Below are positions 35,373-44,540 of a stretch of DNA of 64,000 nucleotides, one piece after another; the stretch's first letter is position 1; every line of letters starts with the position of its first letter. A program made the translations under genes and the position numbers. Source of the DNA: Nitrosomonadales bacterium (GTDB taxonomy: Bacteria > Pseudomonadota > Gammaproteobacteria > Burkholderiales > Gallionellaceae); contig JACRED010000035.1 in NCBI GenBank assembly GCA_016218415.1, forward strand, positions 24,365-88,364, given 5' to 3'. The notes under the pieces were generated by a model. That model worked only from the letters and a program-made list of their open reading frames with translations. It had not been told where the DNA came from and did not search any database.

Positions 35373-36860
35373 TCAAAGAATCTGTAAGGATTTAAAAAGG
35401 CCCCGATGAACTACCACCCTCTCATTAAAATTTAGCCTTGCTTCTCGATTCTGATATCGAAACACATAGCGCCCCATCCTGGGATTGTTGCCAATTACAC
35501 TGAATAAATAGAGTACTTGTAAAACGAACTTCACATTTTTTTCCTTAATAAACCCATTTGTCACCTGTGACAAATAGGCATTTTCAATTTCAGCTATTGA
35601 AAAGTTCCATTTTCTAAGCTGAGATATTGCGTCAAATATATTTGAGATATCAGGGAGTATCGCAAATAATTCGTCAGTGAATTCCTCTCTTAGATAATTT
35701 GAAAAAGCCTTATCAACCTTTTTAATTATCTCCGGCGTAATTATTTTTTTCCCATCAGCTGCCTCAGCGCAATTTTGAAGATAGACTACAAAATCACGGG
35801 GACGTAATAACGTACTTCTCGAAATAAAATCAAATGTATTGATTTTGTTTCTTTGCCTACTGCCCATTCCAATTAGCTTGATCCCGAAAACGCGTTTCCA
35901 TGCTTCCTCGAAAGAAAGTACATTTTTACAATTGGGATCGATCGCTCTGGAAAGGCGGAAGGCAATTACCTTCTTCAGCTTTTCTTCATCCCAATTTAAA
36001 TCAACCCTAAAATCTCCCCACTTATTCTTGTCTGCATCCTGAACAAGTTCATAAATATCATCTCGAAGAAAAATGACTGGATAGATTTTGGGACCATCAT
36101 GATTTGAGAAATTCATTCGGACATCTTGCACTGCCTTAAATAGACTAGTGATTAATGATGAATATTGCTGATACTGTTCAGTATTTATTACATCTCGATA
36201 ATCTTCGTCTAATTCATCAAACAAGACGTAGTAAGTTGCCGTCCCAGCATTCTGCATAACTAGATCTTCTAGAAGATCAACATATTCGATCCAGTTTTCT
36301 GGCAAAGTACCTTGTTTCGATACTTTAAAAGATAAGCCGAATAATGAAACTCCAAATTCCTTTCCTATCCATTTATTGATTCTGCGACTTAACGAGGTAT
36401 TGTCATCATATAGTTGTGACAATTCATTTTTAACAGTTACATCAACAGCCTCATTTTTCAGCATTAAACGGCAAATTGTGCTGTAAATTAAAAATTTCCA
36501 AAGCGTTATATATTCATTAGGAGCGGTATATTTCTGATTCTTTTTAGAATAAAGCTCATTAAATGGAAAGTTTTTGAAACTTAACTTCTCGGCAAATACA
36601 TCATATTTTTTTTGCCTATTAAAATATTCGCAAAGAGCTGTTTTACCAGCTCCCTTTCTTCCGATAACAAAATACTTATCCCCTCTTGCTATTTGGTCGA
36701 CTTCTTTTACATGCCAGAAGTATCTGTCATTATCTTCCGCTTTGCCCTCACGTTTCCATGTGGCAATTTCTTGAATTAAAATTTTATCAACATGGGAGGC
36801 GTCCAATTCTTCTAGCTCTTCAGACACAATTGTCAAATCCGAAAAGGTTTGTTCGGTCAT
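35373..36860 (-). CDS. P-loop ATPase of the Sll1717 type
   Basis: The 495-residue protein has Walker A GRKGAGKT at residues 67-74 and a Walker B-like YYVLFDELDEDYRD near 215. An Sll1717-like arrangement follows (YPVIFLRDDIYELVQ, then LRPRDFVVYLQNC near 340). Such ATPases are scattered in accessory regions and some occur near defence genes; no activity is assigned. A TTG at 36872 could extend it by four residues, but GGAG is correctly spaced for ATG 36860. It is strongly AT-rich relative to its surroundings and points opposite to the other element genes, consistent with cargo. Confidence 0.82.
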   Translation of the reverse strand: MTEQTFSDLTIVSEELEELDASHVDKILIQEIATWKREGKAEDNDRYFWHVKEVDQIARGDKYFVIGRKGAGKTALCEYFNRQKKYDVFAEKLSFKNFPFNELYSKKNQKYTAPNEYITLWKFLIYSTICRLMLKNEAVDVTVKNELSQLYDDNTSLSRRINKWIGKEFGVSLFGLSFKVSKQGTLPENWIEYVDLLEDLVMQNAGTATYYVLFDELDEDYRDVINTEQYQQYSSLITSLFKAVQDVRMNFSNHDGPKIYPVIFLRDDIYELVQDADKNKWGDFRVDLNWDEEKLKKVIAFRLSRAIDPNCKNVLSFEEAWKRVFGIKLIGMGSRQRNKINTFDFISRSTLLRPRDFVVYLQNCAEAADGKKIITPEIIKKVDKAFSNYLREEFTDELFAILPDISNIFDAISQLRKWNFSIAEIENAYLSQVTNGFIKEKNVKFVLQVLYLFSVIGNNPRMGRYVFRYQNREARLNFNERVVVHRGLFKSLQIL

Positions 36861-37416
36861 CGATATCTCCAATGGTTTTACAAAAATATTATTTTGCTAA
36901 GCGCAAAATATCCCCGGTCAAGTTACGCGGGGGGCTATAAATACATAATCGGCAATTTAGCAGCAAAACCCCCTACACACCATAGGAACTATCTCCGAAG
37001 CCCCCGCCGTGTTCTTAACGGCACTTGTTATCCGTCTCCGCCTTACCAAATATCCGCATCAGCCGACGCCGCGCAGCGGAAACAGGAGGGGCTTTCTGGT
37101 GTGGATTTTGGTCAGTATGCGCCGCCAGTTAAGGCCGAAGGCAACTACCCTCCTGCAAGTTGGTTTTTGGTGAGTTATACACGGCATGAATTCAATCTAG
37201 CGCTTCATTGATCGCCAAGTCACAACCGAGCACCGGACGGACGGTGGCGCAGCCGCCGCCCGCCCGTAGCGCAGGGTGTGAAAGTGCGTATAGGTGATAC
37301 TGCACTTTTGTCTCATTTTGAGACTATCACCCCAAATTCCAGAAAAAACCGAAGCCCAAGACTGGTTGTTGAAGTCCCCTTAATGGAGTATCGTTCCAAT
37401 ACCTTGGGAGGCCACA
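36861..37416. other. Long intergenic region of the element
   Basis: The 556 bases between the ATPase and the next gene hold no convincing gene. A frame at 36849-37211 lacks a ribosome site and family features. The right part contains several inverted repeats, listed separately. It may contain the replication origin and the promoters of the divergent genes; this is inference. Confidence 0.6.
37281..37331. promoter_or_regulatory. Nested inverted repeats in the element
   Basis: GGTGATA (37293-37299) pairs with TATCACC (37325-37331) and encloses GTCTCA/TGAGAC (37310-37315, 37319-37324). AAAGTGC/GCACTTT (37281-37287, 37302-37308) offers an alternative stem. Such structure suits a protein-binding operator or an origin. 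Confidence 0.6.
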
Positions 37417-37803
37417 ATGACCATATCTGAAGAAAAGCGCATCCAAATCAATCGAAGCAAACTTACTCCCTTATCTGCCGAAAAGCTGAAACAACTGCAA
37501 GAAGTTGAGCTGGAAGCAATAGCCCGGTTTTCAGGTGCACTTGATGAGTTGGAAACTGCGATCGGCTTTCTCCATATTGGCTTTCAGTTTGGATGGAAAC
37601 CTCTTGCCTTGACCCATAGCAAAAAGACTTTTCGTAAATATGAAGAAATACTAGGCGTCGATCTCAAAGAGCTGCTTCCTGAAACAACGCCAGCCTCAGA
37701 CCGGCACAGGGGTTACTCTATAGCCAAAAAGCTATCCAATTTCTGGAAGGTTGTTAATGGTGAAGAGAAAATAGATCACAAGAGGGAAATCAGCCCAAGT
37801 TAG
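37417..37803 (+). CDS. Unknown protein of the element
   Basis: The 128-residue protein begins MTISEEKRIQINRSKLTPLSAEKLKQL. It has no signal, membrane helix or recognised motif. GGGAGG at about 37406-37411 is a good ribosome site. It lies upstream of the excisionase and integrase genes and could be a regulator or accessory recombination factor, but I cannot support a specific role. Confidence 0.65.
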   Translation: MTISEEKRIQINRSKLTPLSAEKLKQLQEVELEAIARFSGALDELETAIGFLHIGFQFGWKPLALTHSKKTFRKYEEILGVDLKELLPETTPASDRHRGYSIAKKLSNFWKVVNGEEKIDHKREISPS

Positions 37804-37866
37804 TGGGACTTGACATTCCATCCGAAAATCTCCAATATGGGATATCACGTCCCATCAGGGGGTTTT

Positions 37867-38046
37867 ATGAAGTGGGTTCTAATCAAAAAAGTCGTTGAGT
37901 TAATCGGCTATACTGAAGATGCCATTCGCGCCAAGATCAAAAAAGGCGTGTGGCTTTGTGGCATTCACTGGACCAAAGCACCTGACGGCCGCATCTTGTT
38001 CAATATCGAGGCTATACAGCTATGGATAGAAAACAAGCAGGTGTAA
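37867..38046 (+). CDS. Excisionase-like DNA-binding protein
   Basis: The 59-residue protein (MKWVLIKKVVELIGYTEDAI...KKGVWLCGIHWTKAPDGRILFN...IQLWIENKQV) is a small winged-helix protein like excisionases that direct the integrase. The frame opens at 37810, but ATG 37867, preceded by GGGGG, gives the usual start. It overlaps the integrase gene by 25 bases. Confidence 0.82.
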   Translation: MKWVLIKKVVELIGYTEDAIRAKIKKGVWLCGIHWTKAPDGRILFNIEAIQLWIENKQV

Positions 38047-39182
38047 GGGCTAAAAGCGCCAAGGGCATCGAGATTGATTTCTACTATCAAGGCAAACGCT
38101 GCCGCGAGACTATCAAGCTCCCACCCAATAAGGCCAATCTCAAATTTGCTGCTGATAAACGCTCAGCCATCCACCATGAAATAGCTATTGGCACATTTAA
38201 CTATGCCGAGCATTTTCCGAATAGTCGCCACGCTTCCACCCTCGGCAAACTGACCAATAAAACGGTTGGTGAGGCATTGGAAGACTTTCTCCAGAACACG
38301 CAAAGAAAATACGAAGCCAGCACACTGCGCGGCTACAAGAGCGCAATTTATTACCACCTCATACCTGCATTTGGTGACACCCCAATTCGCAAGATGACTA
38401 CCAGCGGCATCAAGGAATGGATGAATAGCTTGCCGATTTCGGGCAAGCGCATTAACAATGTCCTGATCCCCTTGCGCATCGTGTTAAGCGATGCTTATCT
38501 GGATGGACTAATCGACAGCAACCCTGCCGACCGGGTAAAAAATGTTCCGCATCGCTACGATGAACCGCAGCCATTCAAACCGGATGAAATGCGCCTGATT
38601 CTGGAAAACTGCACCCCGCAAACCCGTAACCTTTTCCAGTTCGCATTCTGGTCTGGTTTGCGCACATCCGAATTGATTGCCCTTGAGTGGGGCGACATTG
38701 ATTTCGAAAAGGGAGTCATCCGCGTTAGTCGCGCCAGCGTCAAACGAATCACGAAGCAACCAAAAACACATGCCGGAAAGCGGGAAGTCTTGATTCTTCA
38801 ATATGCGCTCGATGCATTGGAACGCCAGAAAGCGTTCACTTTTGCGCTTGGAGGCCAGATTTTTCACAATCCAAAAACAAACAAACCTTGGGATACTGAC
38901 AACCAGATTCGTGAAAGGGCATGGCTTCCGGCGATAACTGCCGCAGGCGTAACCTACCGCAACCCTTATCAAACACGGCACACCTATGCTAGTATGCTTC
39001 TTTCCGCTGGTGAGAACCCGATGTGGGTTGCCCAGCAGATGGGTCATGCCGATTGGGCTATGATTCGTAAGCGTTATGGGCGTTGGAAACCGGAAGTCGA
39101 TAAGACGGCTGGGAGCAGAGTAACACTGCAATGGTCACAGAATAGTCACGGTAGTCGCCAACTACTTGATTGTTCGCCATGA
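38022..39182 (+). CDS. Tyrosine recombinase (integrase)
   Basis: The 386-residue phage-type integrase has an N-terminal arm-binding domain (IEIDFYYQGKRCRETIKLP), a core-binding domain (EALEDFLQNTQRKYEASTLRGYKS near 88) and a catalytic domain with Arg214 (SGLRTSELIALEWGDI), Arg319-His320 in TRHTYAS and the nucleophile Tyr352 in RKRYGRW. It ends eight bases before the right attachment repeat. It should integrate the element into the tRNA-Leu gene. Confidence 0.93.
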   Translation: MDRKQAGVRAKSAKGIEIDFYYQGKRCRETIKLPPNKANLKFAADKRSAIHHEIAIGTFNYAEHFPNSRHASTLGKLTNKTVGEALEDFLQNTQRKYEASTLRGYKSAIYYHLIPAFGDTPIRKMTTSGIKEWMNSLPISGKRINNVLIPLRIVLSDAYLDGLIDSNPADRVKNVPHRYDEPQPFKPDEMRLILENCTPQTRNLFQFAFWSGLRTSELIALEWGDIDFEKGVIRVSRASVKRITKQPKTHAGKREVLILQYALDALERQKAFTFALGGQIFHNPKTNKPWDTDNQIRERAWLPAITAAGVTYRNPYQTRHTYASMLLSAGENPMWVAQQMGHADWAMIRKRYGRWKPEVDKTAGSRVTLQWSQNSHGSRQLLDCSP

Positions 39183-39190
39183 GTGATACT

Positions 39191-39207
39191 TTCGAGTCCC
39201 GGCACCA
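39191..39207 (+). repeat. Right attachment repeat
   Basis: TTCGAGTCCCGGCACCA repeats the 3' end of tRNA-Leu (34096-34118) and lies directly after the integrase stop, marking the right boundary of the element. Confidence 0.85.
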
Positions 39208-39261
39208 AATTCCCAGGACATTTGATGTCAACCGAACTGATGTGGGGCGCGTTATGGCCTG

Positions 39262-39276
39262 TGACACGTAGTGTCA
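39262..39276. promoter_or_regulatory. Short inverted repeat before the Ala/Lys-rich gene
   Basis: TGACAC-GTA-GTGTCA is a perfect 6-bp hairpin or operator located 35 bases before the next start codon. A protein-binding site is possible; no regulator can be named. Confidence 0.4.
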
Positions 39277-39311
39277 TAAAACGTCTATCAACCACAAATA
39301 TGGAGTTCACA

Positions 39312-39548
39312 ATGAGCAAACTGTTGTCCGTACTGATCGCTGCCGTATTCGCTGCCGTTTCTTTCTCTGCTGTTGCTGCTGATGCAGCGCCTGCCAAAGC
39401 CGCAGCTCCTGCCGCTGCTGCAGCGCCTGCCGCCAAGGCTGCCCCTGCCGCCAAGGCAGAAGAAATGAAAGAAGACGCTGCCAAGCCTGCCAAGAAATCC
39501 AAAAAACACAAGAAGTCCAAAAAAGCTGCTGACGCTGCCGCCAAGTAA
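39312..39548 (+). CDS. Small Ala/Lys-rich exported protein
   Basis: The 78-residue product has a signal peptide (MSKLLSVLIAAVFAAVSFSAVA) followed by an almost pure Ala/Pro/Lys sequence ending SKKHKKSKKAADAAAK. ATG 39312 has GGAG six bases upstream; an ATG at 39300 lacks this. The composition recalls acid-shock (Asr-like) and other basic periplasmic proteins common in Betaproteobacteria. Function unknown. A strong terminator follows, so it is monocistronic. Confidence 0.8.
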   Translation: MSKLLSVLIAAVFAAVSFSAVAADAAPAKAAAPAAAAAPAAKAAPAAKAEEMKEDAAKPAKKSKKHKKSKKAADAAAK

Positions 39549-39568
39549 TTTGGCGCAGGTCTGAAGAA

Positions 39569-39592
39569 GGCAGGGGCGACCCTGCCTTTTTT
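39569..39592 (+). terminator. Rho-independent terminator after the Ala/Lys-rich gene
   Basis: GGCAGGG-GCGA-CCCTGCC is a perfect 7-bp stem with a four-base loop, followed by TTTTTTATTT. Confidence 0.93.
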
Positions 39593-39609
39593 ATTTGTAC
39601 AATACCGAT

Positions 39610-40056
39610 ATGATCTGGAAACCTAATGTCACCGTTGCCGCAGTCATCGAGCGCGACGGGAAATTTTTGCTGGTTGAAGAGGAAACTTCACAAGGTTTGC
39701 GCTTCAATCAACCTGCTGGCCATCTCGAAGCCGGAGAATCGCTGCTGGCAGCCGTGGCGCGGGAAACACTGGAAGAATCCGCTTATCGATTTATCCCGCA
39801 ACATTTGCTCGGTATCTATCGCTGGCATTCCGCCGAGTCGGACACAACTTATTTGCGCTTCGCCTTCACCGGCACCATTGCCGGCCACGAGGCCGGCCGG
39901 CAGCTCGATAAAGGTATCTTGCAAGCCGTATGGCTGACCGCAGATGAAATTCGCGCCACGCAGGCGCGCCACCGCAGTCCGCTGATCTTGCGTTGCGTGG
40001 AAGATTATCTTGCGGGCAAGCGCTATCCGCTCGATATACTGGTGCACTATGGGTAA
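39610..40056 (+). CDS. nudJ: Nudix hydrolase, NudJ-like
   Basis: The 148-residue protein has the Nudix box [23 protein letters not shown] near residues 37-59. NudJ acts on HMP-PP and nucleoside phosphates, and in enterobacteria it precedes mnmA as here, overlapping it by eight bases. ATG 39610 ([24 protein letters not shown]) is preferred over 39595. Confidence 0.88.
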   Translation: MIWKPNVTVAAVIERDGKFLLVEEETSQGLRFNQPAGHLEAGESLLAAVARETLEESAYRFIPQHLLGIYRWHSAESDTTYLRFAFTGTIAGHEAGRQLDKGILQAVWLTADEIRATQARHRSPLILRCVEDYLAGKRYPLDILVHYG

Positions 40057-41122
40057 AAAAGTCGTTGTCGGTATGTCAGGCGGGGTGGATTCTTCGGTTA
40101 CCGCACTGTTGCTCAAGCAGCAGGGCTACGACGTGGTCGGCCTGTTCATGAAGAACTGGGAGGATGACGACAACAGCGAGTACTGTTCGTCACGGCAGGA
40201 TCTGCTGGACGCGGTATCTGTCGCTGACACCATAGGCATTCCGATTGAAGCGGTCAATTTCGCCAAGGAATACAAGGACAGGGTGTTCAGCTATTTCCTG
40301 CGCGAATATCAGGCAGGACGCACGCCCAATCCGGATATTCTGTGCAACTCGGAAATAAAATTCAAGGCGTTTCTCGACCATGCCATCGGCATGGGTGCGG
40401 ATGTCATCGCCACGGGGCATTACGCCCAGGTGCGCGAACAGGACGGCCTGTACCAGCTGCTCAAGGCGGATGACGGCAGCAAGGATCAGAGCTATTTCCT
40501 GCACCGTTTGAATCAGGCGCAGCTCTCAAAATCGCTGTTCCCGCTGGGCAAACTGTTGAAGTCCAAAGTACGCGAGATTGCCGAACAACACGGTTTGCCC
40601 AACCATGCCAAGCGCGACAGCACTGGCATCTGTTTCATCGGCGAGCGCCCGTTCCGCGAATTTCTCAACCGCTACCTGCCGACTCAGCCCGGCGAGATGA
40701 TGACGCCGGAAGGGAAGGTGGTCGGGAAGCATCAGGGGTTGTCCTTCTACACCATCGGTCAGCGCCAGGGTCTGGGTATCGGCGGCGCCAAAGAAGCTAC
40801 CGGGGAGCCGTGGTTCGTCGCAGCCAAGGATATGTCGAACAACCGTCTGATCGTGGTGCAGGGGCACGACCATCCCTTGCTGCTCAACGCGGGTCTGGAT
40901 GCGCTGGAGCTGCACTGGATCAGCGGCCACAAACCTGACATCACACGGGCTTATGCCGCGAAGACGCGTTACCGCCAGCAGGATGCTTCCTGCCGTATCG
41001 CGCTCACTGCGGGCGATGCGGCGCACTTCACTTTCGACGAAGCGCAGTGGGCAGTGACGCCGGGTCAGTCGGTCGTGGTGTACGATGGCATCATCTGTCT
41101 GGGTGGTGGCATCATCGACTAA
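40049..41122 (+). CDS. mnmA: tRNA-specific 2-thiouridylase MnmA
   Basis: MnmA thiolates U34 of tRNAs for Lys, Glu and Gln, using sulfur relayed by the Tus system. The 357-residue protein has the PP-loop SGGVDSS at residues 10-16 and two catalytic cysteines, Cys99 ([11 protein letters not shown]) and Cys195 ([12 protein letters not shown]). The frame extends upstream but [12 protein letters not shown] at 40049 is the family start. It overlaps nudJ by eight bases. Confidence 0.96.
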   Translation: MGKKVVVGMSGGVDSSVTALLLKQQGYDVVGLFMKNWEDDDNSEYCSSRQDLLDAVSVADTIGIPIEAVNFAKEYKDRVFSYFLREYQAGRTPNPDILCNSEIKFKAFLDHAIGMGADVIATGHYAQVREQDGLYQLLKADDGSKDQSYFLHRLNQAQLSKSLFPLGKLLKSKVREIAEQHGLPNHAKRDSTGICFIGERPFREFLNRYLPTQPGEMMTPEGKVVGKHQGLSFYTIGQRQGLGIGGAKEATGEPWFVAAKDMSNNRLIVVQGHDHPLLLNAGLDALELHWISGHKPDITRAYAAKTRYRQQDASCRIALTAGDAAHFTFDEAQWAVTPGQSVVVYDGIICLGGGIID

Positions 41123-41148
41123 ACAAAGCAATCTCGGGATCAATCACC

Positions 41149-42207
41149 ATGTCCAACTTGACCGAACTCAGTCCGGAGATCATCCGTTTGCTGCTGGTGC
41201 TCGCCGCCACCATCGCGGCGCATGTTCTCGCGCGGCGCGCGTTGCGGCATGCCGAGAGTGTCGCGGCACGCACCAACAACATCTGGGACGATGCGCTGAT
41301 CGCAGCGGCACGGAAACCGCTGCCGGTATTGATCTGGTTAACAGGCATTTCCTTCTCCCTGCATCTGATCCATCGGCAAACCGGCGAACAACTGCTCGAA
41401 TATCTGGCCCCGGTGCGCAATATCAGCGTCGTGCTCTGCATCGCCTGGTTCCTGTTCGCACTGATCCGGGAAATTGCGGACAACGTGGTTGCCGCACATA
41501 TCCGGGTCGGAGAGGAGGTGGATCGCACCACAGTAGACGGCCTGAGCAAGGTCTCGCGCATCATCGTGCTGGTGGTTGCCGCGCTGGCGGTGATGCAAAC
41601 GATGGGGTTCAGCATCTCCGGCGTGCTGGCTTTCGGTGGCATGGGCGGTATCGCAGTCGGTTTCGCAGCCAAAGATTTGCTGGCCAATTTTTTCGGCGGT
41701 TTGATGGTGCATCTGGATCGCCCATTCAACGTGGGTGAGTCGATACGTTCACCGGATCGTCAGATCGAAGGCAGGGTGGAGCATATCGGCTGGCGGCAAA
41801 CCATTATCCGTTCGCCCAATATGACGCCGATCTATGTCCCCAATTCGCTGTTCGCTTCCATCGTGGTGGAAAATCCATCGCGCATGTCTCACCGCCGCAT
41901 CCGCGAAACCATAGGCTTGCGTTATGATGATCTGGACAAGACAGTCGCCATCGTCGAAGAGGTGAGGTCGATGTTGGAAGCGCACCCGGAAATCGACACT
42001 GAACAAGCCGTAGTCGTCGCCTTCGATCAATTCGCCGATTCATCGCTCAACTTCGTCATTCAGGCTTTCATCAAGACTACCGACCTGGCTAGGTTCCATG
42101 CGGTCAAGCAGGATATTTTGCTGGCGGTGTCGCACATCATTGTCAGGCATGGCGCCGAATTTGCATTTCCTACGCGCACGTTACACCTGCATCAGGCAAC
42201 AGCGTAA
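41149..42207 (+). CDS. MscS-family mechanosensitive channel
   Basis: The 352-residue protein has four hydrophobic segments in the N-terminal half. The MscS pore helix and beta domain follow (GVLAFGGMGGIAVGFAAKDLLANFFGGLMVHLDRPFNVGE near residues 161-200) and then the C-terminal cage (RRIRETIGLRYDD). It would release solutes on osmotic downshock. The start at 41149 was chosen because the longer frame overlaps mnmA; the longer frame is its shadow. Confidence 0.93.
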   Translation: MSNLTELSPEIIRLLLVLAATIAAHVLARRALRHAESVAARTNNIWDDALIAAARKPLPVLIWLTGISFSLHLIHRQTGEQLLEYLAPVRNISVVLCIAWFLFALIREIADNVVAAHIRVGEEVDRTTVDGLSKVSRIIVLVVAALAVMQTMGFSISGVLAFGGMGGIAVGFAAKDLLANFFGGLMVHLDRPFNVGESIRSPDRQIEGRVEHIGWRQTIIRSPNMTPIYVPNSLFASIVVENPSRMSHRRIRETIGLRYDDLDKTVAIVEEVRSMLEAHPEIDTEQAVVVAFDQFADSSLNFVIQAFIKTTDLARFHAVKQDILLAVSHIIVRHGAEFAFPTRTLHLHQATA

Positions 42208-42235
42208 TCCTGCGCCGGAGCATGCTTTCACGTAA

Positions 42236-43639
<1,404 letters not shown>

Positions 43640-43694
43640 CCGGGGGGGGCTGCTCCGTTCATGTTGTAACGCCGCCGGATTTTTCCTGCATGCC

Positions 43695-44516
43695 TCAGAA
43701 TTTTATCGGAGGGGCAGTGGGCCGGTCCGCAGTGATCGGGCGCAGAGTGGGGTTTTGCGCCGTCACACTGCCGGGTGCCACATCCTGTTCCTGAATTGCA
43801 TTATCCACTACCGACCCTGTACGTCCGGATTCCCCGGTTGGCGTTCCCTTGGTTTCCAGGGCCGGCGATGGCGCGGCAGTAAAGATGTTGAGGTTGATCG
43901 GTTGCAGTTGCGGTACCTGGTTGGCATCTGCGGCAAAACCCATCTGGTTGGGCAGGATATTGATGGTGCCTTTGTCCGTGGTTAAAACGGTTTCGCCCAC
44001 ATTCACCTTGTTGTATGTGCCGGTTGGCGTGGTTTTAGCCAGCTCGCTGTCAGCAACCACCACGAAGGTTTCATGATCCGTACCGCGCACGCCGATGGTC
44101 GATCCGGCCGTGGTGATACGGTAATTGGCCTTGTGCTTTTGCCCGACCAGTCCGGTTATCGAGCGGAATCCGCCCCTCAGCAAAGAAAAGAAACTCTTGT
44201 CGTTTTCAGATTCTTCGCCCGAGAATACGAAGCTGTCGAATTTCAGTTGGGAGTCGGGACGCACCGCGATCATGCCGCCGTCGAGCATCCTGATCTGTAC
44301 TGAAGCATTTTTTGCCGTTATCACAGTATCGCTTTCATGCACCGCATCACCCTTTTGCAGGATTCGGGTTTGTTTTGCCGTATTGGCGATCTGTACCAGT
44401 CCCTTCACGAATTGAACGTGCCCGGCTATCCCTGCGTAAGACAACTGGCTGAACAACAGCAGAAATGCCGCCAAAAAGATACCCGGAAAAGCAGTGAAAT
44501 ATTTTGCGGTTTTCAT
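43695..44516 (-). CDS. FecR domain protein
   Basis: The 273-residue protein has a signal peptide (residues 1-28) and a FecR-like beta domain (GLVQIANTAKQTRILQKGDAVHESDTVIT...VQIRMLDGGMIAVRPDSQLKFD near 37-95, then TTAGSTIGVRGTDHETFVV near 137). Here FecR is probably a periplasmic structural domain rather than an anti-sigma factor, since no sigma factor is adjacent. It is last in the riboswitch-headed operon, 24 bases after the TPR-barrel gene. Confidence 0.88.
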   Translation of the reverse strand: MKTAKYFTAFPGIFLAAFLLLFSQLSYAGIAGHVQFVKGLVQIANTAKQTRILQKGDAVHESDTVITAKNASVQIRMLDGGMIAVRPDSQLKFDSFVFSGEESENDKSFFSLLRGGFRSITGLVGQKHKANYRITTAGSTIGVRGTDHETFVVVADSELAKTTPTGTYNKVNVGETVLTTDKGTINILPNQMGFAADANQVPQLQPINLNIFTAAPSPALETKGTPTGESGRTGSVVDNAIQEQDVAPGSVTAQNPTLRPITADRPTAPPIKF

Positions 44517-44540
44517 GATTACACCTCCACACAGAAAACA

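Larger units (their letters stand above)
34096..39207. mobile_element. Integrative element in tRNA-Leu with phage-type replication gene
   Basis: The tRNA 3' end (TTCGAGTCC...GGCACCA, 34096-34118) recurs as TTCGAGTCCCGGCACCA at 39191-39207, just after the integrase gene. Between the repeats lie a filamentous-phage II/X-type replication protein, an Sll1717-type ATPase, an unknown protein, an excisionase and a tyrosine integrase, about 5.1 kb in total. No coat, Zot or assembly genes are visible, so it looks like a satellite or integrated plasmid rather than a full filamentous prophage. Confidence 0.85.

Noticed and set aside
36849..37211. 120-codon frame in the element's non-coding region
   Set aside because: It lacks a ribosome site, overlaps the ATPase start region and has no recognisable features; treated as non-coding.
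34096..39207. Complete filamentous prophage
   Set aside because: Only the replication protein is of phage type; no coat, adsorption, Zot-like or secretin gene is present.
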